64,000 bases of DNA from Marinobacterium sedimentorum (GTDB taxonomy: Bacteria; Pseudomonadota; Gammaproteobacteria; Pseudomonadales; Balneatricaceae), in assembly GCF_024267675.1 (NCBI RefSeq), contig NZ_JALDYX010000007.1, forward strand, positions 62,001 to 126,000, read 5' to 3'. Under the pieces are notes generated by a model that worked only from the letters and a program-made list of their open reading frames with translations, had not been told where the DNA came from and searched no databases. Numbering within the stretch: the stretch's first letter is position 1; every line of letters starts with the position of its first letter. This document shows, piece after piece, positions 17,488-26,468 of this stretch. The translations under genes and the position numbers were made by a program.

Positions 17488-18450
17488 TTAAGGATGGGTT
17501 CGTACTGTTGTGTTGTTGGTCCCGCGCACGCTGCGGCACAGGCGCACACAGATACCGACGGGGCCGCTTTCGTACCAGCGCAGGGTGTTGCTGACATCGG
17601 AGCGCTCACCGATGGCCTGGGTCAGGCGATCGAGGAAGATGGCCAGCAATACCAGGCCCACACCACCGACGGTGGCAAGCCCCATATCCAGACGGCCGAT
17701 GCCACGCAGCACCATCTGGCCGAGTCCGCCCACGGCGATCATCGAGGCGATCACCACCATGGACAGGGACAGCATCAGCGTCTGGTTCAGGCCCGCCATG
17801 ATGGTGGGCATGGCCAGCGGCAGCTGCACCTTGAACAGCATCTGCCGAGGCGTACAGCCAAAGGCGCGGCCGGCTTCCACCTTGTCGTCCGGCACCTGGC
17901 GGATGCCCAGGTTCGTCAGGCGCACCAGCGGCGGCAGCGCAAAGATAATGGTCACCAGCACACCCGGCACGTTACCGATACCAAACAGCATGACCACCGG
18001 TACCAGATAGACGAAGGCCGGCAGTGTCTGCATGGCATCCAGTGCGGGGCGAACAAAGCGCTCGGCACGGTCGCTGCGGGCACAGAGAATGCCCAGCGGC
18101 ACACCGAACAGGGCGCAGAAAAACACCGAAGTGAGTACCAGCGACAGAGTCGTCATGGACTCGGACCAGACACCAATCAGGCCCAGGAAAAACAGCGTAA
18201 TGGCGCAGAACCCCCCCATGCGCTTGCCCGCCAGTTGCCAGCCAAGCAGGCTGCCCAGCAAAATGCCGATCAGCGGCGGCGGGGACTGCAGGGTGAATTC
18301 GATGCCGTTGAGCACCTGGTCAATGGGCCAGCGAATGGCGCGGAAAAAGCCGCGGAAGTTCTGCACCAGGTAATTAAGTACGGATTCGACCCACTCTCCC
18401 AGCGGCAGGTGAAGATACTGAAACGGATCAAGCAAACTGAATTCAGACAT
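17488..18450 (-). CDS. proW: Glycine betaine/proline-type ABC transporter permease (ProW-like)
   Basis: Inner-membrane permease, 320 residues, with several hydrophobic helices and the binding-protein-dependent transport signature around [29 protein letters not shown], the loop that docks on the ATPase. The region [28 protein letters not shown] is typical of ProW/OpuAB. It sits 27 bases after the ATPase gene and 28 before the binding-protein gene, forming one operon. The C terminus is about 30 residues longer than the last helix and of low complexity. Confidence 0.92.
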   Translation of the reverse strand: MSEFSLLDPFQYLHLPLGEWVESVLNYLVQNFRGFFRAIRWPIDQVLNGIEFTLQSPPPLIGILLGSLLGWQLAGKRMGGFCAITLFFLGLIGVWSESMTTLSLVLTSVFFCALFGVPLGILCARSDRAERFVRPALDAMQTLPAFVYLVPVVMLFGIGNVPGVLVTIIFALPPLVRLTNLGIRQVPDDKVEAGRAFGCTPRQMLFKVQLPLAMPTIMAGLNQTLMLSLSMVVIASMIAVGGLGQMVLRGIGRLDMGLATVGGVGLVLLAIFLDRLTQAIGERSDVSNTLRWYESGPVGICVRLCRSVRGTNNTTVRTHP

Positions 18451-18477
18451 CTGACGTCCTCTTGAAAACTGGCGGTG

Positions 18478-19659
18478 TTATTGATGGCTCAGCGTCTGCA
18501 GCAGCAGGCTTTTGGAGATGGTGCCAAGGAAGGCGCCCTGGCTGTCCAGTACCGGCAGCGGGTAAGCCGTGTCGGCCACCAGCGTCATCACCTCGTGCAG
18601 CGGCGCATCACTGCGAATGCTCAGCGGCTGAGCCACTTTCAGCGCATTCAGCGCGGCCATGTCCGGCGCCTGCCCGGCGAAGTCGCCACCGGTGACGATA
18701 CCCTGCAACTGTTCCTGATCATCCACGAGGTAACGGAACTGAATATCGGCGGAGGCATCCAGCAGACTGACGCTGCCGTTCAGCTTGATCAGGCTGCGCG
18801 GGTCTTTGTGGGCAATATCGCCGGCCTTGAGAATCCTGGAGATATCCACACCCTTGAAGAAGGTTTCGACGTAATCATCCGCCGGATTACTCAGAATGTC
18901 CTGCGGCGTGCCGATCTGCACGATGCGCCCGCCCTCCATGATGGCGATGCGATCGCCAATGCGAATGGCCTCATCCAGGTCGTGGGAGATAAAGATGATG
19001 GTGCGTTCCTGTTCCTTCTGCAGCCGGATCAACTCGCCCTGCATCTCGTAGCGAATCAGCGGATCCAGCGCCGAAAAGGCCTCATCCATCAGCAGTATGG
19101 TGGGGTCGTTGGTCAGTGCCCGGGCCAGACCCACACGCTGCTGCATGCCGCCCGACAACTGATGCGGAAAGCTGGCCCCGTGTTCGCCCAGGCCCACCTG
19201 GGACAGGGCTTCCTGTGCCCTGGCGTGACGCTCGGCTTCTGCAACGCCGGAGATCTCCAGACCGAAGGCGGCATTTTCCAGCACGCTCATATGGGGCATC
19301 AGGGCGAAGGACTGAAACACCATGCTCATATCCTTGCGCCTTACATCCAGCAGATCCTTGTCGCCCAAGCGGGTAATATCTCGCCCGTTAAGCGCAATAC
19401 TGCCGGCGGTGGGTTCAATCAAGCGGTTAAGCAGTCGCACCAGGGTGGACTTGCCGGAGCCCGATAATCCCATGATGACAAAAATCTCGCCTTTGCGGAC
19501 CGAGAAGCTGGCATCGAAAACACCAATCACCTGACCGGTCTTTTCGAATATCTCGTTTTTGTCCGCGCCTTTCTCCAGCATTTTCATGGCCGTATCGGGT
19601 TCAGCCCCAAATACCTTGTAAACATTTTTAATGCTGAGTATTTCATCTGTGTTAGTCAT
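18478..19659 (-). CDS. proV: Glycine betaine/proline-type ABC transporter ATP-binding protein (ProV-like)
   Basis: ATPase subunit, 393 residues. Walker A is GLSGSGKST (about residues 59-67), signature LSGGMQQR and Walker B ILLMDEAFSALDP; the C-terminal third is a pair of CBS repeats (QGIVTGGDFAGQ and LPVLDSQGAFLGTIS) that in OpuA/ProV couple transport to ionic strength. The extended N terminus (KNVYKVFGAEPDTAMKMLEKG) is characteristic of ProV. First gene of the operon; the 338-base upstream interval should hold its promoter. Confidence 0.94.
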   Translation of the reverse strand: MTNTDEILSIKNVYKVFGAEPDTAMKMLEKGADKNEIFEKTGQVIGVFDASFSVRKGEIFVIMGLSGSGKSTLVRLLNRLIEPTAGSIALNGRDITRLGDKDLLDVRRKDMSMVFQSFALMPHMSVLENAAFGLEISGVAEAERHARAQEALSQVGLGEHGASFPHQLSGGMQQRVGLARALTNDPTILLMDEAFSALDPLIRYEMQGELIRLQKEQERTIIFISHDLDEAIRIGDRIAIMEGGRIVQIGTPQDILSNPADDYVETFFKGVDISRILKAGDIAHKDPRSLIKLNGSVSLLDASADIQFRYLVDDQEQLQGIVTGGDFAGQAPDMAALNALKVAQPLSIRSDAPLHEVMTLVADTAYPLPVLDSQGAFLGTISKSLLLQTLSHQ

Positions 19660-19997
19660 GTATCCCTCGTTTCACTTTTTATTCCGCAGGGTTCATGGCA
19701 AAAAATACAACCAACAAAACTTTTACCAAGCCTTGTTACTTGCAATAAACCAGTACGTTTTTTGTTATTTGCTATTAACCTGGCTGGCAAATAGGTTCCC
19801 TCCCTATTTTCCAGTCACCCCACAAAAACAGGCGCAAGTGCGTGGACGTGCTGGTGTTTGTGGGTTCGCATTGGCCTGCAGCCAATGATGAAGCATCCCT
19901 GCTTCATGTATTAACCGCCGGGTTGATAAACAATAATTTATGGAGTTACGGGCCTAACGTCCAACGACATTTGTTGCGTTTAAATCATAACCTTTCG
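19660..19997. other. Intergenic region upstream of proV
   Basis: 338 bases with AT-rich stretches between proV and the EamA gene, both on the minus strand. It must contain the proV promoter; no convincing gene, RNA or palindromic operator was seen. Confidence 0.5.
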
Positions 19998-20960
19998 TTA
20001 TGGTGATATTTGGCTGCCACGGCTGCGCGACAGCAGCACGGCCGCAATCACCACCATGGCTCCACCGGCGAGCAGTGACGGGGACATTTCCTCGCCAACC
20101 AGCAGAATCGCAATGGTCACCGCCACTATGGGCTCCAGAGTCGACAGGGTTGATGCATCCGAGGCGCCAATGCGCGGCGAACCACTGACAAAGGTTGCAA
20201 TCGGCAGGATGGTCGCAAACAGGGCCAGCCCCAGACAGGCCGACCAGCCCAGTGGCGTCTGCGGCCAGCTGCCACCCTTGAGCCACCAGGCACAACCAAA
20301 GGTCAGAGCACCACCGAGCAGAATAACCGTCGCCGAGACCAGCGGATTTTGCGGCGGCACTCGCGCGGTACCGTAAATGATGGCGGCGCCATAACTCAAC
20401 GCTGCAAATAGCGCCCAGCCAACACCGACAATATCCCCCTGTATGTGCAGCCCGGTCGATACCACGACACCGCCACAGGCCAGCAACAGACTCAGCAAGC
20501 GGCCGAGGCTGGCGGCTTCGCTCTGGAACAGGATCGCATAGAGCGTGACAAAGGCCGGAAAGGAAAACATCAGAATCACCGCCAGACTGATCGAGGTACT
20601 GCGACTGGCACTGTAATACCCCAGAGCCGACGCCGCGTAACCGATGCCAATCAGCAATGTCGGTCCCAGCAGGCGGATCGAAGGCAGGCGCACGCGCTTT
20701 ACCTTTAGCCAGAGAAGCATCATGCCGGCAGCCAGGCTAAAACGGATCAGTAAAAGCCCAACAGGATCAGCGCCGGCGGCGTAGGCAAAGTGAGCAAAGA
20801 AAGGTTGCAGGCCGTAACAAAAGGCGGCCAGGAGCACCAGCGCGAAGCCACGAACGTACTCCCGCTGGCTGTTAAGTTCAGTAATTGGGTTCAAAAGTTT
20901 GCATCCGCTCAGTCCTGAATGCCACACAGAGATCGGACCCGGGCAGGCAAGCCCGGGCAC
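19998..20960 (-). CDS. EamA/DMT-superfamily transporter
   Basis: Membrane protein of the drug/metabolite transporter superfamily with about ten helices in two EamA repeats (first begins GFALVLLAAFCYGLQPFFAHFAY, second GVGWALFAALSYGAAIIYG). Such proteins export or exchange small metabolites; the substrate is not predictable. The start is unclear: ATG 20960 gives a polar N-terminal tail of about 37 residues before helix 1, and a later non-ATG start is possible. It stands alone between the proV promoter region and the Rieske oxygenase gene. Confidence 0.82.
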   Translation of the reverse strand: MPGLACPGPISVWHSGLSGCKLLNPITELNSQREYVRGFALVLLAAFCYGLQPFFAHFAYAAGADPVGLLLIRFSLAAGMMLLWLKVKRVRLPSIRLLGPTLLIGIGYAASALGYYSASRSTSISLAVILMFSFPAFVTLYAILFQSEAASLGRLLSLLLACGGVVVSTGLHIQGDIVGVGWALFAALSYGAAIIYGTARVPPQNPLVSATVILLGGALTFGCAWWLKGGSWPQTPLGWSACLGLALFATILPIATFVSGSPRIGASDASTLSTLEPIVAVTIAILLVGEEMSPSLLAGGAMVVIAAVLLSRSRGSQISP

Positions 20961-21136
20961 TCGATTACCGTAGACAGGAGGCTGTCCGAGAATACTGGCC
21001 GTAGCGAGAGCCTGCTGGCTTGAGCTGGTTTTTGCGGTGTTTTAAGGCGAATAGTGGTTCTATTTAACGCAAAACAGCACAAAAAACAGCCAAACTCAGG
21101 TGGGTCGCAGTAGGTTGAGTATTGTCGGCCAGCCTC

Positions 21137-22348
21137 CTAGTCGGCCAGTTTTTTCTGCATGGTGGCGCAGTACCAGTCGACGAACTGGCAGACACCATTT
21201 TCCGCCAGATCCGAGAAGGGCCCCGGAATATAGGATGGCGAGCTGACGCCCTTGAAAGTTTCTTCCACCAGCTGACGATCCTGATCATTGGTGGCCAGCC
21301 AGACCTTGGTGAGATTATCCAGGTCGTAGTCCTTGCCCTCTTCGGCGGTAGCCGGCACCAGCCATTTGGTGGTGACCAGGGTTTCACCCGGTCCCAGCGG
21401 CAGGATGCGGAAGCTCAGCGCATGATCGCCCAGGAAGTGATTCCAGGTAGAGGGGTAGCGGAAGTACAGCAGCGCACCGATATTTTCCTCATCAGTGTTA
21501 TCAAGGCGTCCACTGACCGCGGGCTTGCCGGTCATGGTGTAGCTGACGGCATCCTTGAACAGCGGAATGCGCGTCATGCGATGGCAACCTGCGGGGTCCA
21601 TCACCAGCCGACTCGGCAGGCCCGCCGCTTCGCAGCGATCCCAGTAGCTCACAAGCTCTGGGCTTTCCGCACCGCCGACACCGGCCACGGCCAGGTTTTC
21701 CATAAAAGAGTTCAGCAGCTCCGGGTGCGCGCCATCGCAGTGATAGCACTCGCGATTGTTCTCGAACACCAGCTTCCAGTTGCCCTTTTCCACCAGGTTG
21801 GACTCGAAGGCCACCTTGCAGTTATCCAGGTTGTGGGGCTCGATAAAGGGCGCGAGATCAGCACGAAACGCGTCAAAATCCGGCGCCTCCGGGGCAACAC
21901 AGACATAGATGTAACTGTTCACGACCTCACAATGCACCGGCTCCAGGCCATGATCATCGGTCTTGAAGTTCTCGCCCATATTGGAGGCAAACAGCAGCTT
22001 GCCATCCAGATCATAAGTCCAGCGATGGTAAGGACACACCAGCTTGGCCACCTTGCCCTGGGCCTGGGAGCAGATACGCGAACCGCGGTGGCGACAGGCA
22101 TTGTGGAAGGCGCGCACATCACCCTTGGCATCACGCACCACCAGTACCGGATACTTGCCGATCTGCAGCGTCAGGTATTCACCGGCCTTGGGAATCTCGA
22201 AGCTGTGGCCGGCAAAGATCCACTCCTTGTGCCAGATCTGCTCCAGATCCTGCTCATACACCTCGGCATCCGAATAAAGCTCGCTACCCAGGGCATGGCG
22301 GGGCTTGCGCTGATTGATCAGGGCCAGTGTCTTGGCTTTTGTTGTCAT
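21137..22348 (-). CDS. Rieske non-heme iron oxygenase alpha subunit, quaternary-amine demethylase type
   Basis: Oxygenase of 403 residues. The Rieske [2Fe-2S] ligands are Cys85, His87, Cys105 and His108 (CRHRG and CPYHRW). The mononuclear iron site shows His203 and His208 in ECYHCDGAH. Residue 200, which bridges Rieske cluster and iron, is Glu rather than the Asp of ring-hydroxylating dioxygenases; Glu here is described for carnitine monooxygenase CntA, and the overall sequence is like glycine betaine (GbcA) and stachydrine (Stc2) demethylases. It likely oxidatively removes an N-methyl group or cleaves a quaternary amine. The matching reductase is at 27849. Divergent from the LysR gene at 22579 across 230 bases. 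Confidence 0.87.
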   Translation of the reverse strand: MTTKAKTLALINQRKPRHALGSELYSDAEVYEQDLEQIWHKEWIFAGHSFEIPKAGEYLTLQIGKYPVLVVRDAKGDVRAFHNACRHRGSRICSQAQGKVAKLVCPYHRWTYDLDGKLLFASNMGENFKTDDHGLEPVHCEVVNSYIYVCVAPEAPDFDAFRADLAPFIEPHNLDNCKVAFESNLVEKGNWKLVFENNRECYHCDGAHPELLNSFMENLAVAGVGGAESPELVSYWDRCEAAGLPSRLVMDPAGCHRMTRIPLFKDAVSYTMTGKPAVSGRLDNTDEENIGALLYFRYPSTWNHFLGDHALSFRILPLGPGETLVTTKWLVPATAEEGKDYDLDNLTKVWLATNDQDRQLVEETFKGVSSPSYIPGPFSDLAENGVCQFVDWYCATMQKKLAD

Positions 22349-22578
22349 TTCCTCACTCCAGTCACAGCAGGGCTCGCGGTTATTGTTACGCCGGCGTGGC
22401 GCCCTGATCGACAGGGTCTGAATCTGTACCCCGTCTGTCCCCGCGACCTGCTTTATGGCAAGCTGCTTTGGGACAGGGCCGTGGCGCCAGCCGGCGTTTT
22501 TATCAGTGCAACCAGTCTAGAAGCGCCCCCGCAGCGGGCAAAACGACTTTTTATCAAGGTTTTTAAATACGTATCGTT

Positions 22579-23562
22579 ATGGTTAAACACGCAGAGCCGG
22601 ACAAAGTATTGGTAAAAATGCCCTCACTCAGAGCAGTGAGGTCATTTGTGGCGGCCGCCAAGTACCAGAATTTCACCCGTGCGGCCGAAGCCCTGTGCGT
22701 TACCCAGGCGGCCATCAGCCGGCAGATTCGTGAACTCGAAGCCAGCCTTGGCATCGAGTTGTTCAAACGTTCCGGGCGCGCGGTGGAGCTGACCGAAGCC
22801 GGCGCCATCTTCTACGATGCGGCCTACCTGTCCTTCGTCAATATCGCCCAGGCCGCCGAACGCGTGCAGGGGCTTGGCAGCAGCAAGAAAATGCTGACGA
22901 TCTGCTGCACGCCGGCCTTTTCCGCGCTCTGGCTGTCCCGTCGCCTGCCGGCATTTTTCACCGCCAACCCGGATATCGACCTCAATGTCGTGACCACTGA
23001 AAACTTCCTGCAAATGGAACCCGGCGTCGCGCCGGATGTATTCATCAACAAGGTCGCCGACCCCCGCGAGGGCTACCACTCCATTGCCCTCTTCCATGAC
23101 CTGATCTATCCGATCTGCACCCCCGAATACCTGCGCCAGCACCCTGAAGTAGCGAGCCTTGAGGGGCTGCGCGATAGCGTGCTGCTGAACCTGAGCCCCT
23201 ACGGCCGCTCCCAGGTGGCAGAACACCTGGACTGGAATGTCTGGTTCTCGTTTTTCAAGATAGGCGCCAACGCCCGCATTGATGACAGCTATCACCTGTT
23301 CAATGCCAACGACTACAACATGCTGATTCAGATGGTGCTGAACAACCAGGGCGTGACCCTGGGCTGGCATCACCTGGTAGCGCCTCTGCTGGCCGACGGG
23401 CGCCTGGTGGCGCCGGTTACACAGGTGGTGGAGCTGAAGGAAAAACTGCATTACCTGACCTATGCCGACAACAAGACCAACAATGAAGCCTTTTGCCTGT
23501 TCCGCAACTGGATGCTCGCCTGCGTAGAAGAAGAGCGAACCGTTGTGCCACCGGCCGAGTAG
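22579..23562 (+). CDS. LysR-type regulator (GcvA-like)
   Basis: LysR-type transcription factor with the GcvA-type opening MPSLRAVRSFVAAAKYQNFTRAAEALCVTQAAISRQIRELEASLG, followed by an effector domain. If translation begins at ATG 22579 the protein has 327 residues; ATG 22618, at MPSLRAV, gives the length usual for GcvA relatives and may be the real start. It is divergent from the Rieske oxygenase gene and upstream of the DapA-family/ALDH/flavoprotein/reductase genes, so it probably regulates both arms. The inducer would be the pathway substrate. Confidence 0.9.
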   Translation: MVKHAEPDKVLVKMPSLRAVRSFVAAAKYQNFTRAAEALCVTQAAISRQIRELEASLGIELFKRSGRAVELTEAGAIFYDAAYLSFVNIAQAAERVQGLGSSKKMLTICCTPAFSALWLSRRLPAFFTANPDIDLNVVTTENFLQMEPGVAPDVFINKVADPREGYHSIALFHDLIYPICTPEYLRQHPEVASLEGLRDSVLLNLSPYGRSQVAEHLDWNVWFSFFKIGANARIDDSYHLFNANDYNMLIQMVLNNQGVTLGWHHLVAPLLADGRLVAPVTQVVELKEKLHYLTYADNKTNNEAFCLFRNWMLACVEEERTVVPPAE

Positions 23563-23957
23563 ACCCACACAAACACATAGCCGTAACTTCAACGCTGAAA
23601 GGCCGGTTGGTACCCCAGGGACGCATTGCGAGAATGCTGACTGCAGGCTGCTCTGCAGCAAAGCGCGTAGCGCCCAAAACCCGGACAATAGCCAGCCAAC
23701 GCCACTCAGGGTGGCTCCCTTTGCACGCCGCTCAGCGGGGCCGGTAGATACCTATTCGCAGAGCTACACCGCCGGCGTCAGGAGCAGGTTTCGTCCCCAT
23801 TGTGCTGATAACCTATGGTTATGCTATTTGCGATAAAAAGGTTGATTGTGGCTTTTCCACTCCCCTCTTAAAATTTTCCCATCCGCGATTTATCAGGTCT
23901 GGACCTTTTAATCTCGCGCCAACTCGGACACGACAATCATAACGAAGGTTAAATAAT
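23563..23957. other. Intergenic region before the DapA-family operon
   Basis: 395 bases between the LysR stop and the DapA-family start. The right half is AT-rich and should contain the operon promoter; an AACGAAGGTTAA ribosome-site region ends it. No gene or clear symmetric operator seen. Confidence 0.5.
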
Positions 23958-24866
23958 ATGCACTTCGAAGGAATTTACACGCCAGTCATTACTCCGTTTA
24001 AAGCAGACTACTCCATCGATTACGATGCCTATGCAGCACAAGTACAGTTTCTGCTTGAGTCCGGCGTTCATGGCCTTATGATTGGTGGCACCACGGGTGA
24101 ATATTATGTAGAAAGCCACGAAGAGCGTGTTGAATTACTGAAAATTGCACGCCAGGTCTGCGGCAATAATCTACAGATCATCTTCGGAACCGGATCAATC
24201 GACCCAGCAGCATCACTGAAACTGGCAGAATCTGCGGTCAAACATGAAGCCGATGTTATTCTGGTTGCAACGCCTCCCTATTCACTGCCGACTCAGCAGG
24301 AATTGGCACAGCATGCGCTGAGCATTGACCGGGCAGCCAACCTTCCAATCATGCTTTATAACTATCCTGACCGGATGGGTATAAACATGGAAGCCGAGTT
24401 CTTTGACCTGATTTCCGAGTCGGCAAACTTCTGCAGCATTAAAGAGAGTTCGGGAGATATCAACCGTCTGCATATGCTAATGAACGACTACCCCAAAATT
24501 CAGGTTGCCTGCGGTATGGATGATCAGGCACTGGAGTTCTTTGCCTGGGGCGCCAAAAGCTGGGTCTGCGCCGGCTCCAACTTCCTGCCCAAAGAACATA
24601 TTGCGCTCTACAACGCCTGTGTTCTGGAAAACGACTTTGCCAAGGGTCGCCGGATCATGGCAGCGATGATGCCACTGATGAGCGTGCTTGAGCAGGGCGG
24701 AAAATTTATTCAGAGCGTCAAGCACGGCGTAACGCTGGATGGGCGCTTCGCCGGTGAAGTGCGCAAGCCCCTGCTGGGTCTGAGCGAGCAGGAAAAGACC
24801 GCCATGGCTCAGGTGGTTAAGGAATTGAAACTGAATATCGCTGACATTGTGTCGGAGGCCAAGTAA
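23958..24866 (+). CDS. Dihydrodipicolinate synthase (DapA) family aldolase/lyase
   Basis: Class I aldolase-like enzyme of 302 residues. The Schiff-base lysine is in SIKESSGD (about residue 161), the conserved tyrosine in MLYNYPDR, and the pyruvate-carboxylate loop GGTTGEYY near residue 47. The family includes DapA, N-acetylneuraminate lyase, KDG aldolase and the hydroxyproline-pathway deaminase HypD. As the neighbours are an aldehyde dehydrogenase and amine/amino-acid oxidising enzymes, a lysine-biosynthetic DapA is unlikely; it may cleave or deaminate a pathway intermediate to give an aldehyde for the next enzyme. Its TAA overlaps the next start by one base, showing tight coupling. Confidence 0.88.
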   Translation: MHFEGIYTPVITPFKADYSIDYDAYAAQVQFLLESGVHGLMIGGTTGEYYVESHEERVELLKIARQVCGNNLQIIFGTGSIDPAASLKLAESAVKHEADVILVATPPYSLPTQQELAQHALSIDRAANLPIMLYNYPDRMGINMEAEFFDLISESANFCSIKESSGDINRLHMLMNDYPKIQVACGMDDQALEFFAWGAKSWVCAGSNFLPKEHIALYNACVLENDFAKGRRIMAAMMPLMSVLEQGGKFIQSVKHGVTLDGRFAGEVRKPLLGLSEQEKTAMAQVVKELKLNIADIVSEAK

Positions 24867-26359
24867 TGACCACTCTGCGGACCCATGAAGAATATAAAGA
24901 GATTGCCGCCAAGCTGACGCCGCCCTCAATGAGTTTCATTAATGGCAGCTTCCGACCTTCCAGCGACGCGGAAACAATCCCCGTAACGAATCCGGCCACC
25001 GACGAGCTGATAACCCATATCGCGGCCTGTACTGTTGCCGATGTCGATTTTGCCGTTGAGAAGGCACGCACAGCATTTGACAGCGGTGTCTGGAGCAAAA
25101 TCCACCCGTCAGAACGCAAAAAAGTTTTAATCCAGCTCTGCTCGCTGATTGAAAAGAACGCTCATGAGCTGGCAGTGCTGGAAAGCATTGACTCAGGCAA
25201 GCCTATTTCTGATTGCGCGACCATTGATATTCCAGAAATAATTCACACTATTAGCTGGCACGCCGAGCTGATCGATAAAATCTACGATCAGACCGCGCCG
25301 GTCGGAAATGATGCCGTTGCCATGGTGGTGCGTGAGCCTGTTGGCGTTGTTGGGGCTGTTCTGCCCTGGAACTTCCCGATCCTGATGCTGGCGTGGAAAA
25401 TTGCACCCGCACTGGCAGCAGGCTGCTCCATGATCGTCAAGCCTGCCGCTCAGACGTCTTTGACAGCATTGCGTGTTGCTGAGTTAGCCACTGAAGCCGG
25501 TCTGCCCGATGGCGTGCTGAATATCGTGACCGGTAGCGGTCGGGTCGTGGGCGAAGCGATTGGCAGCCACATGGACATCGACATGGTGACCTTCACCGGC
25601 TCGACAGAGACCGGCCGTCGTTTTCTGCGCTACTCCGCCGACTCCAACATCAAGGAAGTGGTACTGGAACTCGGTGGCAAGAACCCCTGCATCGTGCTGG
25701 ATGATGCCGAAGACCTGGATAAAGTTGCCGCGCAGGTTGTCGCCGCAGCCTTCTGGAACATGGGCGAAAACTGCTCAGCGGGCTCCCGCCTGATTGTTCA
25801 GGCAGGCATCAAGGACAAGCTGATGGAGCGGGTGCTGCATCACTCCAAAGACTGGAAAACCGGCGATCCTCTGGATCCGTCGAACCAGCTGGGTGCGCTG
25901 GTCGACAAGGTACACTTTGGCAAGGTCTGTGAGTATCTCGAGATCGCCAGGGAAGAGGGTCACACACTTCTGCTCGGCGGAAACACGTCAGATGGCTGCT
26001 ATGTAATGCCGACCATTTTTGATGGTGTCAAAAACAGCGACCGTCTGGCGAAAGAAGAGATTTTTGGGCCTGTTCTGTCGGTCATTACCGTCAGCAGCTA
26101 CGAAGAAGCGATCGCCGTCGCCAACGATACCGAATATGGCCTGGCGGCTTCGGTATTCACTGCCAATGGAAAAACATCCATGCGTGCGGCTCAGGCACTG
26201 CGTGCCGGCACCGTCACCGTGAACTGCTTTGGCGAAGGTGATGTATCGACCCCCTTCGGTGGCTACAAACAGTCGGGCTTCGGTGGTCGCGACAAATCCA
26301 TTCATGCACATGATCAGTTCACCCAGCTGAAAACTATCTGGATTGATCTGACTGACTGA
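24866..26359 (+). CDS. Aldehyde dehydrogenase (PuuC-like)
   Basis: NAD(P)-dependent aldehyde dehydrogenase of 497 residues. The catalytic Cys is in NMGENCSAGSR and the general-base Glu in VLELGGKNPC; the cofactor region PWNFPILMLAWKIAPALAAG and the GSTETGR loop are standard. It resembles PuuC-type gamma-glutamyl-gamma-aminobutyraldehyde and betaine-aldehyde-like dehydrogenases. Translationally coupled to the DapA-family gene, so it probably oxidises the aldehyde that enzyme produces, for example a semialdehyde. Exact substrate unknown. Confidence 0.92.
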   Translation: MTTLRTHEEYKEIAAKLTPPSMSFINGSFRPSSDAETIPVTNPATDELITHIAACTVADVDFAVEKARTAFDSGVWSKIHPSERKKVLIQLCSLIEKNAHELAVLESIDSGKPISDCATIDIPEIIHTISWHAELIDKIYDQTAPVGNDAVAMVVREPVGVVGAVLPWNFPILMLAWKIAPALAAGCSMIVKPAAQTSLTALRVAELATEAGLPDGVLNIVTGSGRVVGEAIGSHMDIDMVTFTGSTETGRRFLRYSADSNIKEVVLELGGKNPCIVLDDAEDLDKVAAQVVAAAFWNMGENCSAGSRLIVQAGIKDKLMERVLHHSKDWKTGDPLDPSNQLGALVDKVHFGKVCEYLEIAREEGHTLLLGGNTSDGCYVMPTIFDGVKNSDRLAKEEIFGPVLSVITVSSYEEAIAVANDTEYGLAASVFTANGKTSMRAAQALRAGTVTVNCFGEGDVSTPFGGYKQSGFGGRDKSIHAHDQFTQLKTIWIDLTD

Positions 26360-26468
26360 TGGTTAAAGGTTCTAACCGGGCGGGTACTGCAATTAAAAGA
26401 GACCAGGGGCCAAAGTTCCAGGCGCATGGCACTAGCGTTACCCGGCTCCGGTTCAGAAGGACAACGGT

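Noticed and set aside
23958..24866. Biosynthetic dihydrodipicolinate synthase (dapA)
   Set aside because: Context is a catabolic operon coupled to an aldehyde dehydrogenase; no lysine-pathway genes nearby.
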